From NCBI GenBank assembly GCA_958477305.1, contig CAUEFI010000029.1:1-22354 (forward strand): a DNA stretch of 22,354 nucleotides, in the 5' to 3' direction. Below, piece by piece: positions 8,277-15,903 of this stretch. Both the position numbers and the translations under genes were made by a program. How positions within the stretch are numbered: the stretch's first letter is position 1; each line of letters starts with the position of its first letter. The notes beneath the pieces were generated by a model that was not told the origin of the DNA, ran no database searches, and saw nothing but the letters and a program-made list of their open reading frames with translations. This DNA is from HGM12998 sp900756495 (lineage in GTDB: Bacteria > Bacillota > Clostridia > Oscillospirales > Oscillospiraceae).

Positions 8277-9191
8277 TCAATTTTTATTCTTTTTGACTTT
8301 TTCTTGTCCCTCTTTATGCAAAACGCCGGTGAGGTCAAAGGGTGGGATGAAGGCGCTGTCGGCAGCACCGAGTTCCTGGGCACAGCCCTCCAGGCCCAAC
8401 GCAGCCATATAGCGCTCGGCGGCTCTGGCCTCGGACGGGCGCAGAGAGCGGTTGAGCTCGGGGTAGGCCTCTGCGCGTCCCCAGGGGGTGTACTGACTCA
8501 TGAGTGAGAACAGGACCGTACCCGGAGGGAAGGCCGCGGCCACCCAGTCCATGACCTCTTTGGTCTCAGACAGATGACCGGGAAGAATCAGATGTCGGAT
8601 GACCGTGCCCCGCTTCAAAAGTCCATCCTCCAGGACGCAGGGCCCGGTCTGACGGACCATCTCCGCTATGGCGGCCCTGGCGGCCTCCGGATAATCGGGG
8701 GCGGCGGAGTATCTGGCCGCCGTCTCGGCGCGGGCGTACTTGAGATCGGGCAGGTAGATCTGGATTTTTCCCTCCAGAGCCCGGAGGGTCTCGACGCAGT
8801 CGTAGCCCCCCGAGTTCCAGACCACCGGCACCGGCAGAGGCTCGGACAGCGCCGCTCCCACCGCATGGGCAAAGTGGGTGGGATTGACCAGGTTGATATT
8901 GTGAGCCCCCTGGGCGATCAGCTCAAAAAAAATCTCCCGCAGCCGGGAGACAGGGATTGCCCTGCCGAAGTTCTCATGGCTGATGGCCTCGTTCTGGCAG
9001 AAGACGCACTTCAGGGAGCAGCCGGAAAAAAATACGGTTCCCGATCCGTTCCGCCCCGATATGGGGGGCTCCTCCCAGTGGTGAAGGGCGGCGCGGGCCA
9101 CCACCGGCAGACTGGGCATGGCGCACACGCCGCCGCCGGAGGTCTCCGTGCGGGCGGCCCCGCAGGCGCGGGGACAGAGGGTACAGAACAT
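8277..9191 (-). CDS. Radical SAM protein, PflX-like (COG1313-type)
   Basis: The 304-residue protein carries the radical SAM cluster motif GCSLKCVFCQN (Cys58, Cys62, Cys65) after a cysteine-rich N-terminus (Cys3, Cys6, Cys10, Cys23) of the CxLCPRxCG type found in PflX-like proteins. These are relatives of pyruvate formate-lyase activating enzyme whose own substrate is not established. Central segments (NLVNPTHFAHAV, VVWNSGGYD, IYLPDLKYA, HLILPGH) fit the partial TIM barrel of the family. The ATG at 9191 has AAAGGA about ten bases upstream. It lies 60 bases after mutY on the same strand and is probably cotranscribed. No PFL-like enzyme is encoded nearby, so naming it an activase would be unsupported. 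Confidence 0.88.
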   Translation of the reverse strand: MFCTLCPRACGAARTETSGGGVCAMPSLPVVARAALHHWEEPPISGRNGSGTVFFSGCSLKCVFCQNEAISHENFGRAIPVSRLREIFFELIAQGAHNINLVNPTHFAHAVGAALSEPLPVPVVWNSGGYDCVETLRALEGKIQIYLPDLKYARAETAARYSAAPDYPEAARAAIAEMVRQTGPCVLEDGLLKRGTVIRHLILPGHLSETKEVMDWVAAAFPPGTVLFSLMSQYTPWGRAEAYPELNRSLRPSEARAAERYMAALGLEGCAQELGAADSAFIPPFDLTGVLHKEGQEKVKKNKN

Positions 9192-9251
9192 GGAAAAGCG
9201 GTCCTTTCTGCATTTTTTGTTCCGTTGGAAAGCGAGCCGGAAGACACGGCG

Positions 9252-10280
9252 CTAGAGCCTCTCTTCCACCAGATGGGAAAAGGCCTGAAAGGCGTTAGGC
9301 ACTGCATAGTCCCGGCCCAGTTCCGTCCGTCCGGCCCATACCCAGCCCTCCGGCAGCTCTTCCGAGGCGGCCTGGATCACCTGGGCAGTCATACGCCACT
9401 CAATGTGGGTGAAGATATGCTTTCCGGTACAGCCGCTCTCCACAGCCAGTGCCTCCACGGGGCAGGAAGCGGGAGAAAGCTCGTTGGGATACTCCCAGAG
9501 CCCGGCCAGCAGCCCCCGCTCCGCTCTGCGGCGCAGGGCCACTTTTTTCCCAAAAAAGATCAGGAAGACGGTCCGTTCCTCCACCCGCCGCTCCTTCTTG
9601 GGGGTCTTGACCGGCAGTTCTCCAGTCCGCTCCTCTCTCCGGGCGGTACAGAAGTCCGCCGCCGGGCAGCGCCCGCACACAGGCGCGCCGTTGGGAAGAC
9701 AGACAGTGGCCCCGAGCTCCATAAGGGCCTGGTTAAAATCTCCGGGGGCCTCCGTGGGCATGACGGCTCGCAGGGCCGCCCCCATACGTCTCCTTGTCTC
9801 CGGCTTCATAATATCTGCGGCATCTCCAGTGAGTCGGGATACGACCCGAAGGACGTTTCCGTCCACCGCCGGGACAGGGATCCCAAAGGCAATCGAGGCC
9901 ACAGCCCCCGCCGTGTACTCCCCCACGCCGGGCAGCGTGAGAATGTCCTCATACCGGCTGGGAAAAGCGCCGCCAAAATCGTCCATGATTTTGACCGCCG
10001 CCTTTTTCAGGTTGCGGGCCCGATTGTAGTAGCCCAGCCCCTGCCACAGCTTCATGAGCCGGCCGTCCTCCACCGCTGCCAGATCGGCCACGGTAGGCAG
10101 CGCCTCCATAAACCGGGCGTAATAGCCAAGCACCGCCGCCACCCGGGTCTGCTGGAGCATAATTTCAGAGACAAGCACGTGATAGGGCTTGGGATCGGAA
10201 CGCCAGGGCAGTACACGGGCGTTTTCATGATACCACTGTATCAGCGGAATCGGGAGCAGTTCCAGGGGATTCAAAGACAT
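9252..10280 (-). CDS. mutY: A/G-specific adenine glycosylase MutY
   Basis: The 342-residue protein is a base-excision repair glycosylase that removes adenine mispaired with 8-oxoguanine. Visible features: catalytic Glu39 in VSEIMLQQTRV, the helix-hairpin-helix LPGVGEYTAGA (~116-126), catalytic Asp140 in AVDGNVLRV, and four cysteines of the [4Fe-4S] cluster (194, 202, 205, 211). The C-terminal ~110 residues form the NUDIX-like 8-oxoG recognition domain. The first cysteine gap is seven residues and not the classical six. GGAGGA abuts the ATG at 10280 almost directly; the TTG two codons later (10274) has better spacing and may be the true start. It follows the DUF1648 gene by 28 bases on the same strand. 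Confidence 0.95.
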   Translation of the reverse strand: MSLNPLELLPIPLIQWYHENARVLPWRSDPKPYHVLVSEIMLQQTRVAAVLGYYARFMEALPTVADLAAVEDGRLMKLWQGLGYYNRARNLKKAAVKIMDDFGGAFPSRYEDILTLPGVGEYTAGAVASIAFGIPVPAVDGNVLRVVSRLTGDAADIMKPETRRRMGAALRAVMPTEAPGDFNQALMELGATVCLPNGAPVCGRCPAADFCTARREERTGELPVKTPKKERRVEERTVFLIFFGKKVALRRRAERGLLAGLWEYPNELSPASCPVEALAVESGCTGKHIFTHIEWRMTAQVIQAASEELPEGWVWAGRTELGRDYAVPNAFQAFSHLVEERL

Positions 10281-10308
10281 TCCTCCAAACGATAATAGGA
10301 TTCTTCCC

Positions 10309-10788
10309 CTACGGTACCCGCCCTGCCCGGACGATACGGACCAGGAACAGGACCAGCGGAGCGAAGATTAGAATCAGATCTGCAGGCAGGAACCACCCCG
10401 GGAGGGGCCGGGCCAGCGCAGCGCAGGCTGCAATGAACACAAATGTGAAAACCATCGCCAGCTTGAGCGTGACAATTAGGTTTTTTAACGCCCGGTATAC
10501 GGCCGCCCTGTTGGCATCGGTCACCGCTACCCCTGTGTTCCAGATCTGGGGAAAGCGCTCCAGCAGGGTAATACCGGCATACAAGACCGCCGCCGCAATG
10601 GGACAGAGCAGCAGCTCGCCCCGTCCGCCCCAGCGGTCCACCCGGCCAAATGCGTCATAATGAGCGGGGATCTGCTCCGGCAGGTCCCGCCAAAAGATGA
10701 ACAGTACGGCAAAGATCCCCACCAGCAGAATCAGGCAGAGCAGATTTACAGCCCTGTGATACCAAGTGGTCGGAATTTCCGGCTTCAT
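10309..10788 (-). CDS. DUF1648-type small integral membrane protein
   Basis: The 159-residue protein has about four predicted membrane helices (~13-33, 56-76, 106-128, 130-150). Between the first two lies a segment like DUF1648: DLPEQIPAHYDAFGRVDRWG. The domain occurs in Firmicute membrane proteins, including SdpI-like immunity proteins and membrane partners of regulators, but its biochemical role is generally unknown. GGAGG seven bases before the ATG at 10788 supports the start, and a near-ideal promoter lies just upstream. MutY follows after 28 bases, so this gene is likely the first of a DUF1648-mutY-pflX transcript. It is divergent from the ECF sigma gene, and a functional link to that pair is possible but unproven. 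Confidence 0.85.
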   Translation of the reverse strand: MKPEIPTTWYHRAVNLLCLILLVGIFAVLFIFWRDLPEQIPAHYDAFGRVDRWGGRGELLLCPIAAAVLYAGITLLERFPQIWNTGVAVTDANRAAVYRALKNLIVTLKLAMVFTFVFIAACAALARPLPGWFLPADLILIFAPLVLFLVRIVRAGRVP

Positions 10789-10823
10789 CTATATACCTCC
10801 CCGGTTTTTAAAAGGCGCAGGTT

Positions 10824-10852
10824 ATTATATAATGAGAATAAATTTTTTTCAA
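10824..10852 (-). promoter_or_regulatory. Strong promoter of the DUF1648 gene (mutY transcript)
   Basis: On the minus strand, TTGAAA (10847-10852) and a perfect TATAAT (10824-10829) are separated by 17 bases. A plus-strand TATAAT (10828-10833) overlaps it and might serve the divergent sigma gene, but its -35 region is poor. Confidence 0.8.
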
Positions 10853-10911
10853 CGGATGCAATGAAAAAGACCGCGCAGCGCGTCTAATAGGCAGAAAGGG
10901 GGGCGCCACCC

Positions 10912-11376
10912 TTGAACGAACAGGAGTATCTAGAACGGACCGAGGCCCTGAAGGCCAGGCTCTACCGCACCGCCCTGCTCTATCTGGGGAGTGAGTCCGC
11001 CGCCCTGGACGCGGTAGACGAGGCGGTCTACAAGGGCCTGCGGGCCCATGGAAAACTGCGCCGGCCAGAGTTCTTTGACACCTGGATGACCCGCATTCTC
11101 ATCAATGTCTGCAACAGTGAGCTGCGGAGGAGAAGACGGGAAATTGCAGTAGAGGAGCTGCCTGAGACGGCGGCGGAGGCCTTTGACGCCCTTCCGCTCA
11201 AAGAGGCCATTCGCCGTCTGCCCCGGGAGCTCAAGGCGGTCATCATTCTGCGCTACTTTACCGGCCTGACCCTGGCTGAAACGGCGGATGCCCTGGGGCT
11301 CCCCCCGGGCACTGTTTCCACCCGCCAGCGGAAGGCCCTGTCCCTTTTGAAACTTGAACTGACTGAGGAGGTTTGA
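10912..11376 (+). CDS. ECF-type RNA polymerase sigma factor (sigma-70 family)
   Basis: The 154-residue protein has sigma region 2 features in the first ~70 residues (LYRTALLYLGSESAALDAVD, then FFDTWMTRILINVC) and a region 4 helix-turn-helix at ~100-150 (ELKAVIILRYFTGLTLAETA, then LPPGTVSTRQRKALSLLK). Region 1.1 and region 3 are absent, as in ECF sigmas. It directs RNA polymerase to a small, unknown set of promoters. The start is a TTG at 10912 with GGGGGG about eight bases upstream; the protein aligns from there. The DUF4179 gene starts three bases after its stop, the usual sigma/anti-sigma arrangement. The signal that activates it is not evident. Confidence 0.93.
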   Translation: MNEQEYLERTEALKARLYRTALLYLGSESAALDAVDEAVYKGLRAHGKLRRPEFFDTWMTRILINVCNSELRRRRREIAVEELPETAAEAFDALPLKEAIRRLPRELKAVIILRYFTGLTLAETADALGLPPGTVSTRQRKALSLLKLELTEEV

Positions 11377-11379
11377 GCC

Positions 11380-12747
11380 GTGAACCGCATGGAAGAATAC
11401 CGTCGCCTCCTGACTGAGCTGGAGGCGACTCCGCCCGCACTGGAGTACACGCTGCAGCGGGCAAAGGCGCGCAGACGCCACGGATTGTGGAAAAAGGGCC
11501 TTGGCATCCCCGCCGGGAGCCTGGCCGCCGTCTTTGCCGCCTTCGTGTTGCTGGTCAATGTGTCCACCCCGTTTGCCCTGGCCTGCTCCAACGTCCCCTT
11601 TTTAAAGGACCTGACCGCCGCCGTAGCATTTTCTCCCAGTTTAAAGGCCGCCGTGGAGCACGACTTTGTGCAGTATATTGGACAGACTCAAACCCAGAAC
11701 GGTATTACCATGACCCTGGACTATCTGATCCCCGACCAGGGGCAGCTCCTCTTTTTCGCCACTGTCACCGGGCCGGAGGAGATGGAGTCCTTTCTGGTCC
11801 GCCCCGACTGCACGGACGAATCGGGGACGGAGCTGGAAGGCTTCTCCTCCAGCAGCCGCAGCATTGAGCCCGGCGTTCTGTCCGACGCTTTCTCCCTGAT
11901 AACCAACGGCGCGGCAGAGCCTATCCTCCCCAACGTGCTCCGGCTGGAGTGCGGGGTGGAGGGGCGCGTCTCAGGCGCCTCCTCCGAAGACGGCTGGTCT
12001 CCTGACGCCGTCTTTACCTTCGAGTTCCCGCTGAACAGCGCGCTGCTGTCCCAGGGCGAGACGGTATCGATTGGCCAATGGCTTGAGCTGGACGGCAATC
12101 AGATTTACGTGGATACCCTGGAGATCTATCCTACCCACGCCCGGCTCACCCTGGAGGAGTCCCCCGGAAACACGGAAACGCTCCAGGGCCTGGAATTCTA
12201 TCTGGAGGACGAGCATGGGAACCGCTACGAGAAGGGATCTTCCAGCGGAATCGCCGCGCTTGGCAATTCCTATTGGTGTGAGAGCCCCTATTTCTCCCGG
12301 TCCGAACATCTGACCCTGTACTTCACTGAGGCGGAGTGGCTGGAGAAAGGGCGGGAGTATGTAACGATTGACCTGGAGGCGGGAATCGCTCTGGATCCGC
12401 TGCCCGACGGAGTGCGTGTCAGCGTCCGCCGCATCTCGGACCAGCTGGCTCACGTCGCCTTTCTGGCCCCTGAGCCACCGGAAGCTGACGAAGAGCATAT
12501 GCACTTTTACCAGATCGCCCAGATGTCCTGCCGCACCCCCAGCGGAGAAGAGCGACATATCGGCGGTGTCAGTTCCATGCGTACTGACAAGCTCTGGCCC
12601 AACACGCCAGACGAGACTGACGTCCCGGAGGGCTTCTTCTGTGAAGAATATCTCCTGGAGGACTACCCCTGGGACACGGTGGAGTGGGAGCTGCACTTCA
12701 CCCGCCGCACCGCCTTTGACATACCGGTATCACTGACCGTCCAATGA
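11380..12747 (+). CDS. DUF4179-type membrane protein, likely anti-sigma factor
   Basis: The 455-residue protein has a short cytosolic N-terminus (~40 residues with basic repeats), one membrane helix at about 42-62, and a large extracellular region. The segment just after the membrane helix (around CSNVPFLKDLTAAVAF and the QTQTQNGITMTLDYLIPDQG stretch) is typical of DUF4179 proteins, which are regularly encoded beside ECF sigma factors. The likely role is to hold the sigma factor at the membrane and release it on an external cue. The GTG start at 11380 has GGAGG eight bases upstream. The gene follows the sigma gene by three bases and ends at a 19-bp hairpin. Which cue is sensed is unknown. Confidence 0.85.
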   Translation: MNRMEEYRRLLTELEATPPALEYTLQRAKARRRHGLWKKGLGIPAGSLAAVFAAFVLLVNVSTPFALACSNVPFLKDLTAAVAFSPSLKAAVEHDFVQYIGQTQTQNGITMTLDYLIPDQGQLLFFATVTGPEEMESFLVRPDCTDESGTELEGFSSSSRSIEPGVLSDAFSLITNGAAEPILPNVLRLECGVEGRVSGASSEDGWSPDAVFTFEFPLNSALLSQGETVSIGQWLELDGNQIYVDTLEIYPTHARLTLEESPGNTETLQGLEFYLEDEHGNRYEKGSSSGIAALGNSYWCESPYFSRSEHLTLYFTEAEWLEKGREYVTIDLEAGIALDPLPDGVRVSVRRISDQLAHVAFLAPEPPEADEEHMHFYQIAQMSCRTPSGEERHIGGVSSMRTDKLWPNTPDETDVPEGFFCEEYLLEDYPWDTVEWELHFTRRTAFDIPVSLTVQ

Positions 12748-12791
12748 CAGACCGAGGGCCCGCGGACTGTTTTCCGCGGGCCCTCGGTCTG
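12748..12791. terminator. Shared hairpin between convergent DUF4179 and recG genes
   Basis: There is a perfect 19-bp stem (12748-12766 and 12773-12791) with a 6-base loop, starting at the first base after the DUF4179 stop and 13 bases from the recG stop. No T run follows on either strand, so it is a terminator by position and stability only. Confidence 0.65.
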
Positions 12792-12803
12792 CCCTGAAAC
12801 GAC

Positions 12804-14870
12804 TTAGTTGAAGCTGTCTCCGTTGGTATCAAACAGAGACTGAATCCGCTCCCGCAGGGGAGCGAGATGTTCTCCCGCCAAGCCGGGGTTCTCCTGCAGC
12901 AGCTCATCGGCCGCCGCCTGCGCTTCCTTCAGCAGACGCATGTCTCCGGCCAGATCGGCCACCCGCAGCCTGGGCAATCCGTGCTGGCGCGTGCCGAAGA
13001 AGTCGCCGGGCCCCCGGAGGCGCAGGTCCTCCTCGGAGATTTGGAAGCCGTCCGTGGTACCGGCCAGAATTTTGAGCCGGGCGCGGCTCTCCTCGTTCCG
13101 AGTTGCGGTCATAAGGATACAGTATGAGTGGTGCCTGCCCCGGCCCACACGCCCCCGGAGCTGGTGGAGCTGGGAGAGGCCGAAGCGCTCCGCGTTCTCC
13201 ACCACCATCAGGGCGGCATTGGGTACATCCACTCCCACCTCCACGACGGTGGTGGCCACCAGCACATCCATTTCCCCTGCGGCAAAAGCGGCCATGGCGG
13301 CCTCTTTCTCCCGGGGCTTCATTCTGCCGTGGACCAGGCCTACCCGCAGATCGGAGAAGACCCGGTTTTGAAGGTCGGCGGCATAGGCGGTCACCGCCTT
13401 CAGGTCGGCGGCCGCCTCCTCTCCGTCCTCCACCATGGGGCAGACAAAGTAGACCTGACGTCCCTCCTCCACCAGCTTTCGCACAAAGCGGTACATCCGC
13501 GCCCGCTTGTCCTCCCCAACCACAAAGGTCTCTACCGGCGTGCGTCCCGGAGGCAGCTCGTCAATCACGCTGACATCCAAATCTCCATATAGAATAAGGG
13601 CCAGAGTACGGGGAATAGGGGTGGCCGACATGACCAGAATATGGGGCTTCAGCCCATCCGCCGCCTTTCCGGCCAGGGCGGCGCGCTGCTCCACCCCAAA
13701 GCGGTGCTGCTCATCGGTGATTACCAGGCCCAGGCGGGAAAACACAACGCCGCTGGAGAGGAGCGCATGGGTGCCGATGACAAGGTCGGCCTCCCCTGCC
13801 GCCAGCGCGGCCTTTACGCTGCGTTTTTCAGCCGCCTTGGCGGCGGCAGTGAGAAGCACAACCCGGATCCCCGCCGGAGCAAAAAGACCGGAGAGCGTAC
13901 GGAAGTGCTGCTCGGCCAAAATTTCCGTGGGAGCCATCAGCGCAGCCTGCCAGCCATTTTGGGCGGCCTGCCACGCCCCATAGGCCGCGACAATGGTTTT
14001 GCCCGATCCCACGTCGCCCTGGACCAAGCGGTTCATCGGACGGCCGGAGGCCATGTCTGCCGCCGCCTCGGCCATCGCCCGGCGCTGCGCAGCAGTAGGG
14101 GAGAAGGGCAGCAGCGCAGAAAAACCGTCCCCGCCCTTACTGGCGAAGACCGGCCCCTTTTCCTGCCCCCGCCGCTCCCGCAGGAGAGCCAGGCCGCAGG
14201 AAAAGGTGAACAGCTCCTCAAACATCAGCCGCCGCCGGGCCAGCGCCAGGGCCTCGCCATTCTCCGGAAAGTGGACATTCCGAATGGAAAATTCCTGCTC
14301 CGCCAGGCCGTGGGTCCGGCGAAGTCCGGATGGCAGGCACTCAGGTATGAGAGAGGCGCAGTCCTCCAGGCAGCGCAGCACCAGCCCGGCCAGAAGGTTG
14401 TTGGAAATCCCGGCGGTGAGCGCGTAAACGGGCACGATGCGCCCGGTAAAGCGCGGCCGGTCCTCCCGTTCAAAGATCGGATTGGTCATGTTCCGGCGCA
14501 GGGCGGGGCCCTCCACCTTGCCGTAAAATACATAGGTCTCCCCGGTGTGCAGGGCGTCCTTGACATAGCTCTGGTTGAAAAAGGTCAGCGTAGCCGCCCC
14601 GGCGGCGTCCACCACCTTCACCTTGATAAGCTCCAGGCCCTTGCGGATGCGGGAGAGACGCGGCGGCTCGGCCACCATCGCCGCCACGCACACAGCCTCG
14701 CCCTCCGGTGCAGAGCGGAAAGTGCTGCGCACGGTGCGGTCCTCATAGTCCCTGGGATAGTGATGCAGCAGGTCACCGACGGTGCGGAGCCCAAGGCGCT
14801 CCAGTGCTCTGGATCGGGTCTCTCCTATCCCCGGCAGTTCCCGCAGCGGCGTTTCCAGCGCCAGCGCCAT
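12804..14870 (-). CDS. recG: ATP-dependent DNA helicase RecG
   Basis: The protein has 688 residues, the usual RecG length. RecG is a superfamily 2 helicase that regresses stalled replication forks and migrates Holliday junctions. An N-terminal wedge/OB domain (LRELPGIGETRSRALERLGL near residue 9, then HHYPRDYEDRT) is followed by the helicase core: Walker A GDVGSGKT (~285-292), motif II DEQH (~386-389), MSATPIPRTLAL (motif III), and late motifs VATTVVEVGVDVPNA and QLHQLRGRVGRG. I start it at ATG 14870, which has an AAGGGGGGG site upstream; an in-frame ATG at 14957 lies above the predicted transcription start. It ends convergently with the DUF4179 gene. Confidence 0.97.
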   Translation of the reverse strand: MALALETPLRELPGIGETRSRALERLGLRTVGDLLHHYPRDYEDRTVRSTFRSAPEGEAVCVAAMVAEPPRLSRIRKGLELIKVKVVDAAGAATLTFFNQSYVKDALHTGETYVFYGKVEGPALRRNMTNPIFEREDRPRFTGRIVPVYALTAGISNNLLAGLVLRCLEDCASLIPECLPSGLRRTHGLAEQEFSIRNVHFPENGEALALARRRLMFEELFTFSCGLALLRERRGQEKGPVFASKGGDGFSALLPFSPTAAQRRAMAEAAADMASGRPMNRLVQGDVGSGKTIVAAYGAWQAAQNGWQAALMAPTEILAEQHFRTLSGLFAPAGIRVVLLTAAAKAAEKRSVKAALAAGEADLVIGTHALLSSGVVFSRLGLVITDEQHRFGVEQRAALAGKAADGLKPHILVMSATPIPRTLALILYGDLDVSVIDELPPGRTPVETFVVGEDKRARMYRFVRKLVEEGRQVYFVCPMVEDGEEAAADLKAVTAYAADLQNRVFSDLRVGLVHGRMKPREKEAAMAAFAAGEMDVLVATTVVEVGVDVPNAALMVVENAERFGLSQLHQLRGRVGRGRHHSYCILMTATRNEESRARLKILAGTTDGFQISEEDLRLRGPGDFFGTRQHGLPRLRVADLAGDMRLLKEAQAAADELLQENPGLAGEHLAPLRERIQSLFDTNGDSFN

Positions 14871-14959
14871 GCCAAATCCCCCCCTTCCCAATTGCAGCGT
14901 GCAGACAGGGCGGCACGGGATCCGCCCTCCGCTGCGCCCCCGGCCTGCCAAGCGCATCT

Positions 14960-14988
14960 ATTGTACCACACCGGGCCTTGTGGGACAA
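14960..14988 (-). promoter_or_regulatory. Promoter of recG
   Basis: On the minus strand, TTGTCC (14983-14988) and TACAAT (14960-14965) are separated by 17 bases. The expected transcription start near 14953 gives an ~80-base leader containing a 7-bp hairpin (around 14914-14935) with no T run. Confidence 0.65.
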
Positions 14989-15011
14989 GGCGAAGGGCGT
15001 CGCCGGCTCTG

Positions 15012-15566
15012 CTATGTGTCCTCGTCCTGGAGCCTCACCATATGGATATGATCCTCCCACACCCCATTGATCTTCAGATATCGGGGTGAGATACCCTCCT
15101 TTTGAAAGCCGCATTTCTCCAGTACCCGGAGCGAGGCGCGGTTGCGCGGCATAACGTTTCCCTCTATTCTGTGAAGCCCCAGTTCCCCGAATCCGAAGTC
15201 CGTCACGGCCTGGACCGCCTGGGTCATATATCCCCGGCCGGTAAATCCGCCGTCCAGCTTGTAGCCCAGGAAGCAGGACTGAAAGCAGCCTCTGACAATG
15301 CTGCTCAGCCCAATGCCGCCGATGATCTGCTCCGGCTCCTCCCGCCGCGTCAGGTAGAAGCGAAAAGCTGTCCCCGTCTCCGCCTGACGCATCTCCTGCT
15401 CCAGCTGCTCATACTGAGCCGCCAGGGTATAGAAGGCTTCCTCGCGCCTGGGCTCCCACGGCGCCAAAAACGCCCGGTTGCGCTGATAGTAGTCCAGAAG
15501 CGCCCCGGCCCGGGCGGTATGGGCAGCGCGCAGCTCTAAGTCCCTCGTCTCCAGCCGCAGCTCCAC
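15012..15566 (-). CDS. GNAT-family N-acetyltransferase (RimJ/RimL type)
   Basis: The 184-residue protein has the GNAT fold signatures of the RimJ/RimL branch: LETRDLELRAAH at the N-terminus, the IGGIGLSSIVRG strand near residue 85, the acetyl-CoA loop GGFTGRGYMTQAVQAV (~110-125), and the RIEGNVMPRNRASLRVLEKC stretch with GF following, at ~137-158. Such enzymes acetylate N-terminal amines of proteins or small amines. The substrate here cannot be deduced, so I give no gene symbol. The GTG start at 15566 has AGAGG just upstream. It lies upstream of recG on the same strand but both have promoters. A palindrome sits on its -10 box and may mark regulation. Confidence 0.9.
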   Translation of the reverse strand: MELRLETRDLELRAAHTARAGALLDYYQRNRAFLAPWEPRREEAFYTLAAQYEQLEQEMRQAETGTAFRFYLTRREEPEQIIGGIGLSSIVRGCFQSCFLGYKLDGGFTGRGYMTQAVQAVTDFGFGELGLHRIEGNVMPRNRASLRVLEKCGFQKEGISPRYLKINGVWEDHIHMVRLQDEDT

Positions 15567-15603
15567 GGTTCCTCTCTCCCTTCCAAATCCTTCAACTGTT
15601 TTT

Positions 15604-15625
15604 AACGGTATTCTAGCATACCGTT
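15604..15625. promoter_or_regulatory. Operator-like palindrome on the acetyltransferase promoter
   Basis: AACGGTAT (15604-15611) and ATACCGTT (15618-15625) form a perfect 8-bp inverted repeat with a 6-base centre. It completely covers the -10 box, where a repressor would block transcription. Confidence 0.5.
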
Positions 15626-15639
15626 TCCCCCACTTTCAA
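15610..15639 (-). promoter_or_regulatory. Promoter of the acetyltransferase gene
   Basis: On the minus strand, TTGAAA (15634-15639) and TAGAAT (15610-15615) are separated by 18 bases. A TG precedes the -10 box by one base (extended -10). Confidence 0.75.
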
Positions 15640-15753
15640 GGCGCAGATCAAGGGGTAACCGGCAGGTATTGTGATTTTGTCCCAAGCGCTCTCTGGAGCT
15701 GGCGTGGAGATCCTGTGTTATCCTCCAAGTTTTGCAATTCGAGAGAAAAAGGA
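15640..15753. other. Central part of the 337-base gap between acetyltransferase and pyruvate carboxylase genes
   Basis: The gap 15567-15903 contains the acetyltransferase promoter on its left and the pyruvate carboxylase promoter and leader on its right. In this central stretch I see no supported gene, no strong hairpin and no clear repeat. A reading frame on the minus strand here crosses into the pyruvate carboxylase start and has no ribosome binding site. Confidence 0.6.
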
Positions 15754-15782
15754 TTGCAAAAACCGAAGAGTACAGATATAAT
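15754..15782 (+). promoter_or_regulatory. Promoter of pyruvate carboxylase
   Basis: TTGCAA (15754-15759) and a perfect TATAAT (15777-15782) are separated by 17 bases. The expected transcription start is near 15789, leaving a leader of about 115 bases. Confidence 0.85.
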
Positions 15783-15809
15783 GTTTGCGAAAAGAAAGAT
15801 GTGCGGCGC

Positions 15810-15835
15810 GCCCTCTGGCATGGACGCCCGAGGGC
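15810..15835 (+). promoter_or_regulatory. First hairpin in the pyruvate carboxylase leader
   Basis: GCCCTC and GAGGGC form a 6-bp stem, continued after one T-C mismatch by GGC/GCC, closing a 6-base loop. It directly precedes the terminator-like hairpin. Confidence 0.5.
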
Positions 15836-15836
15836 T

Positions 15837-15865
15837 GAGCAGGCAAGGGAGCCTGCTCCTTTTAT
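15837..15865 (+). terminator. Terminator-like hairpin inside the pyruvate carboxylase leader (candidate attenuator)
   Basis: GAGCAGGC (15837-15844) and GCCTGCTC (15851-15858) form a perfect 8-bp stem with a 6-base loop, followed by CTTTTATT. It lies downstream of the promoter and about 40 bases before the start codon, so it can only act on the pyruvate carboxylase transcript or a short leader RNA. Confidence 0.6.
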
Positions 15866-15903
15866 TGGGTAGATTAATTTGACGAAAGGACGGATCAGAA
15901 CGC

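Noticed and set aside
8574..10295. A 573-codon plus-strand open frame opposite pflX-like and mutY genes
   Set aside because: Both opposite-strand proteins show clear catalytic motifs. This frame has none and is Gly/Pro/Arg/His-rich shadow sequence.
10805..10833. Divergent promoter for the ECF sigma gene
   Set aside because: TATAAT is present at 10828-10833, but the -35 region TTTTTA is poor and the box overlaps the minus-strand promoter. Kept only as a remark.
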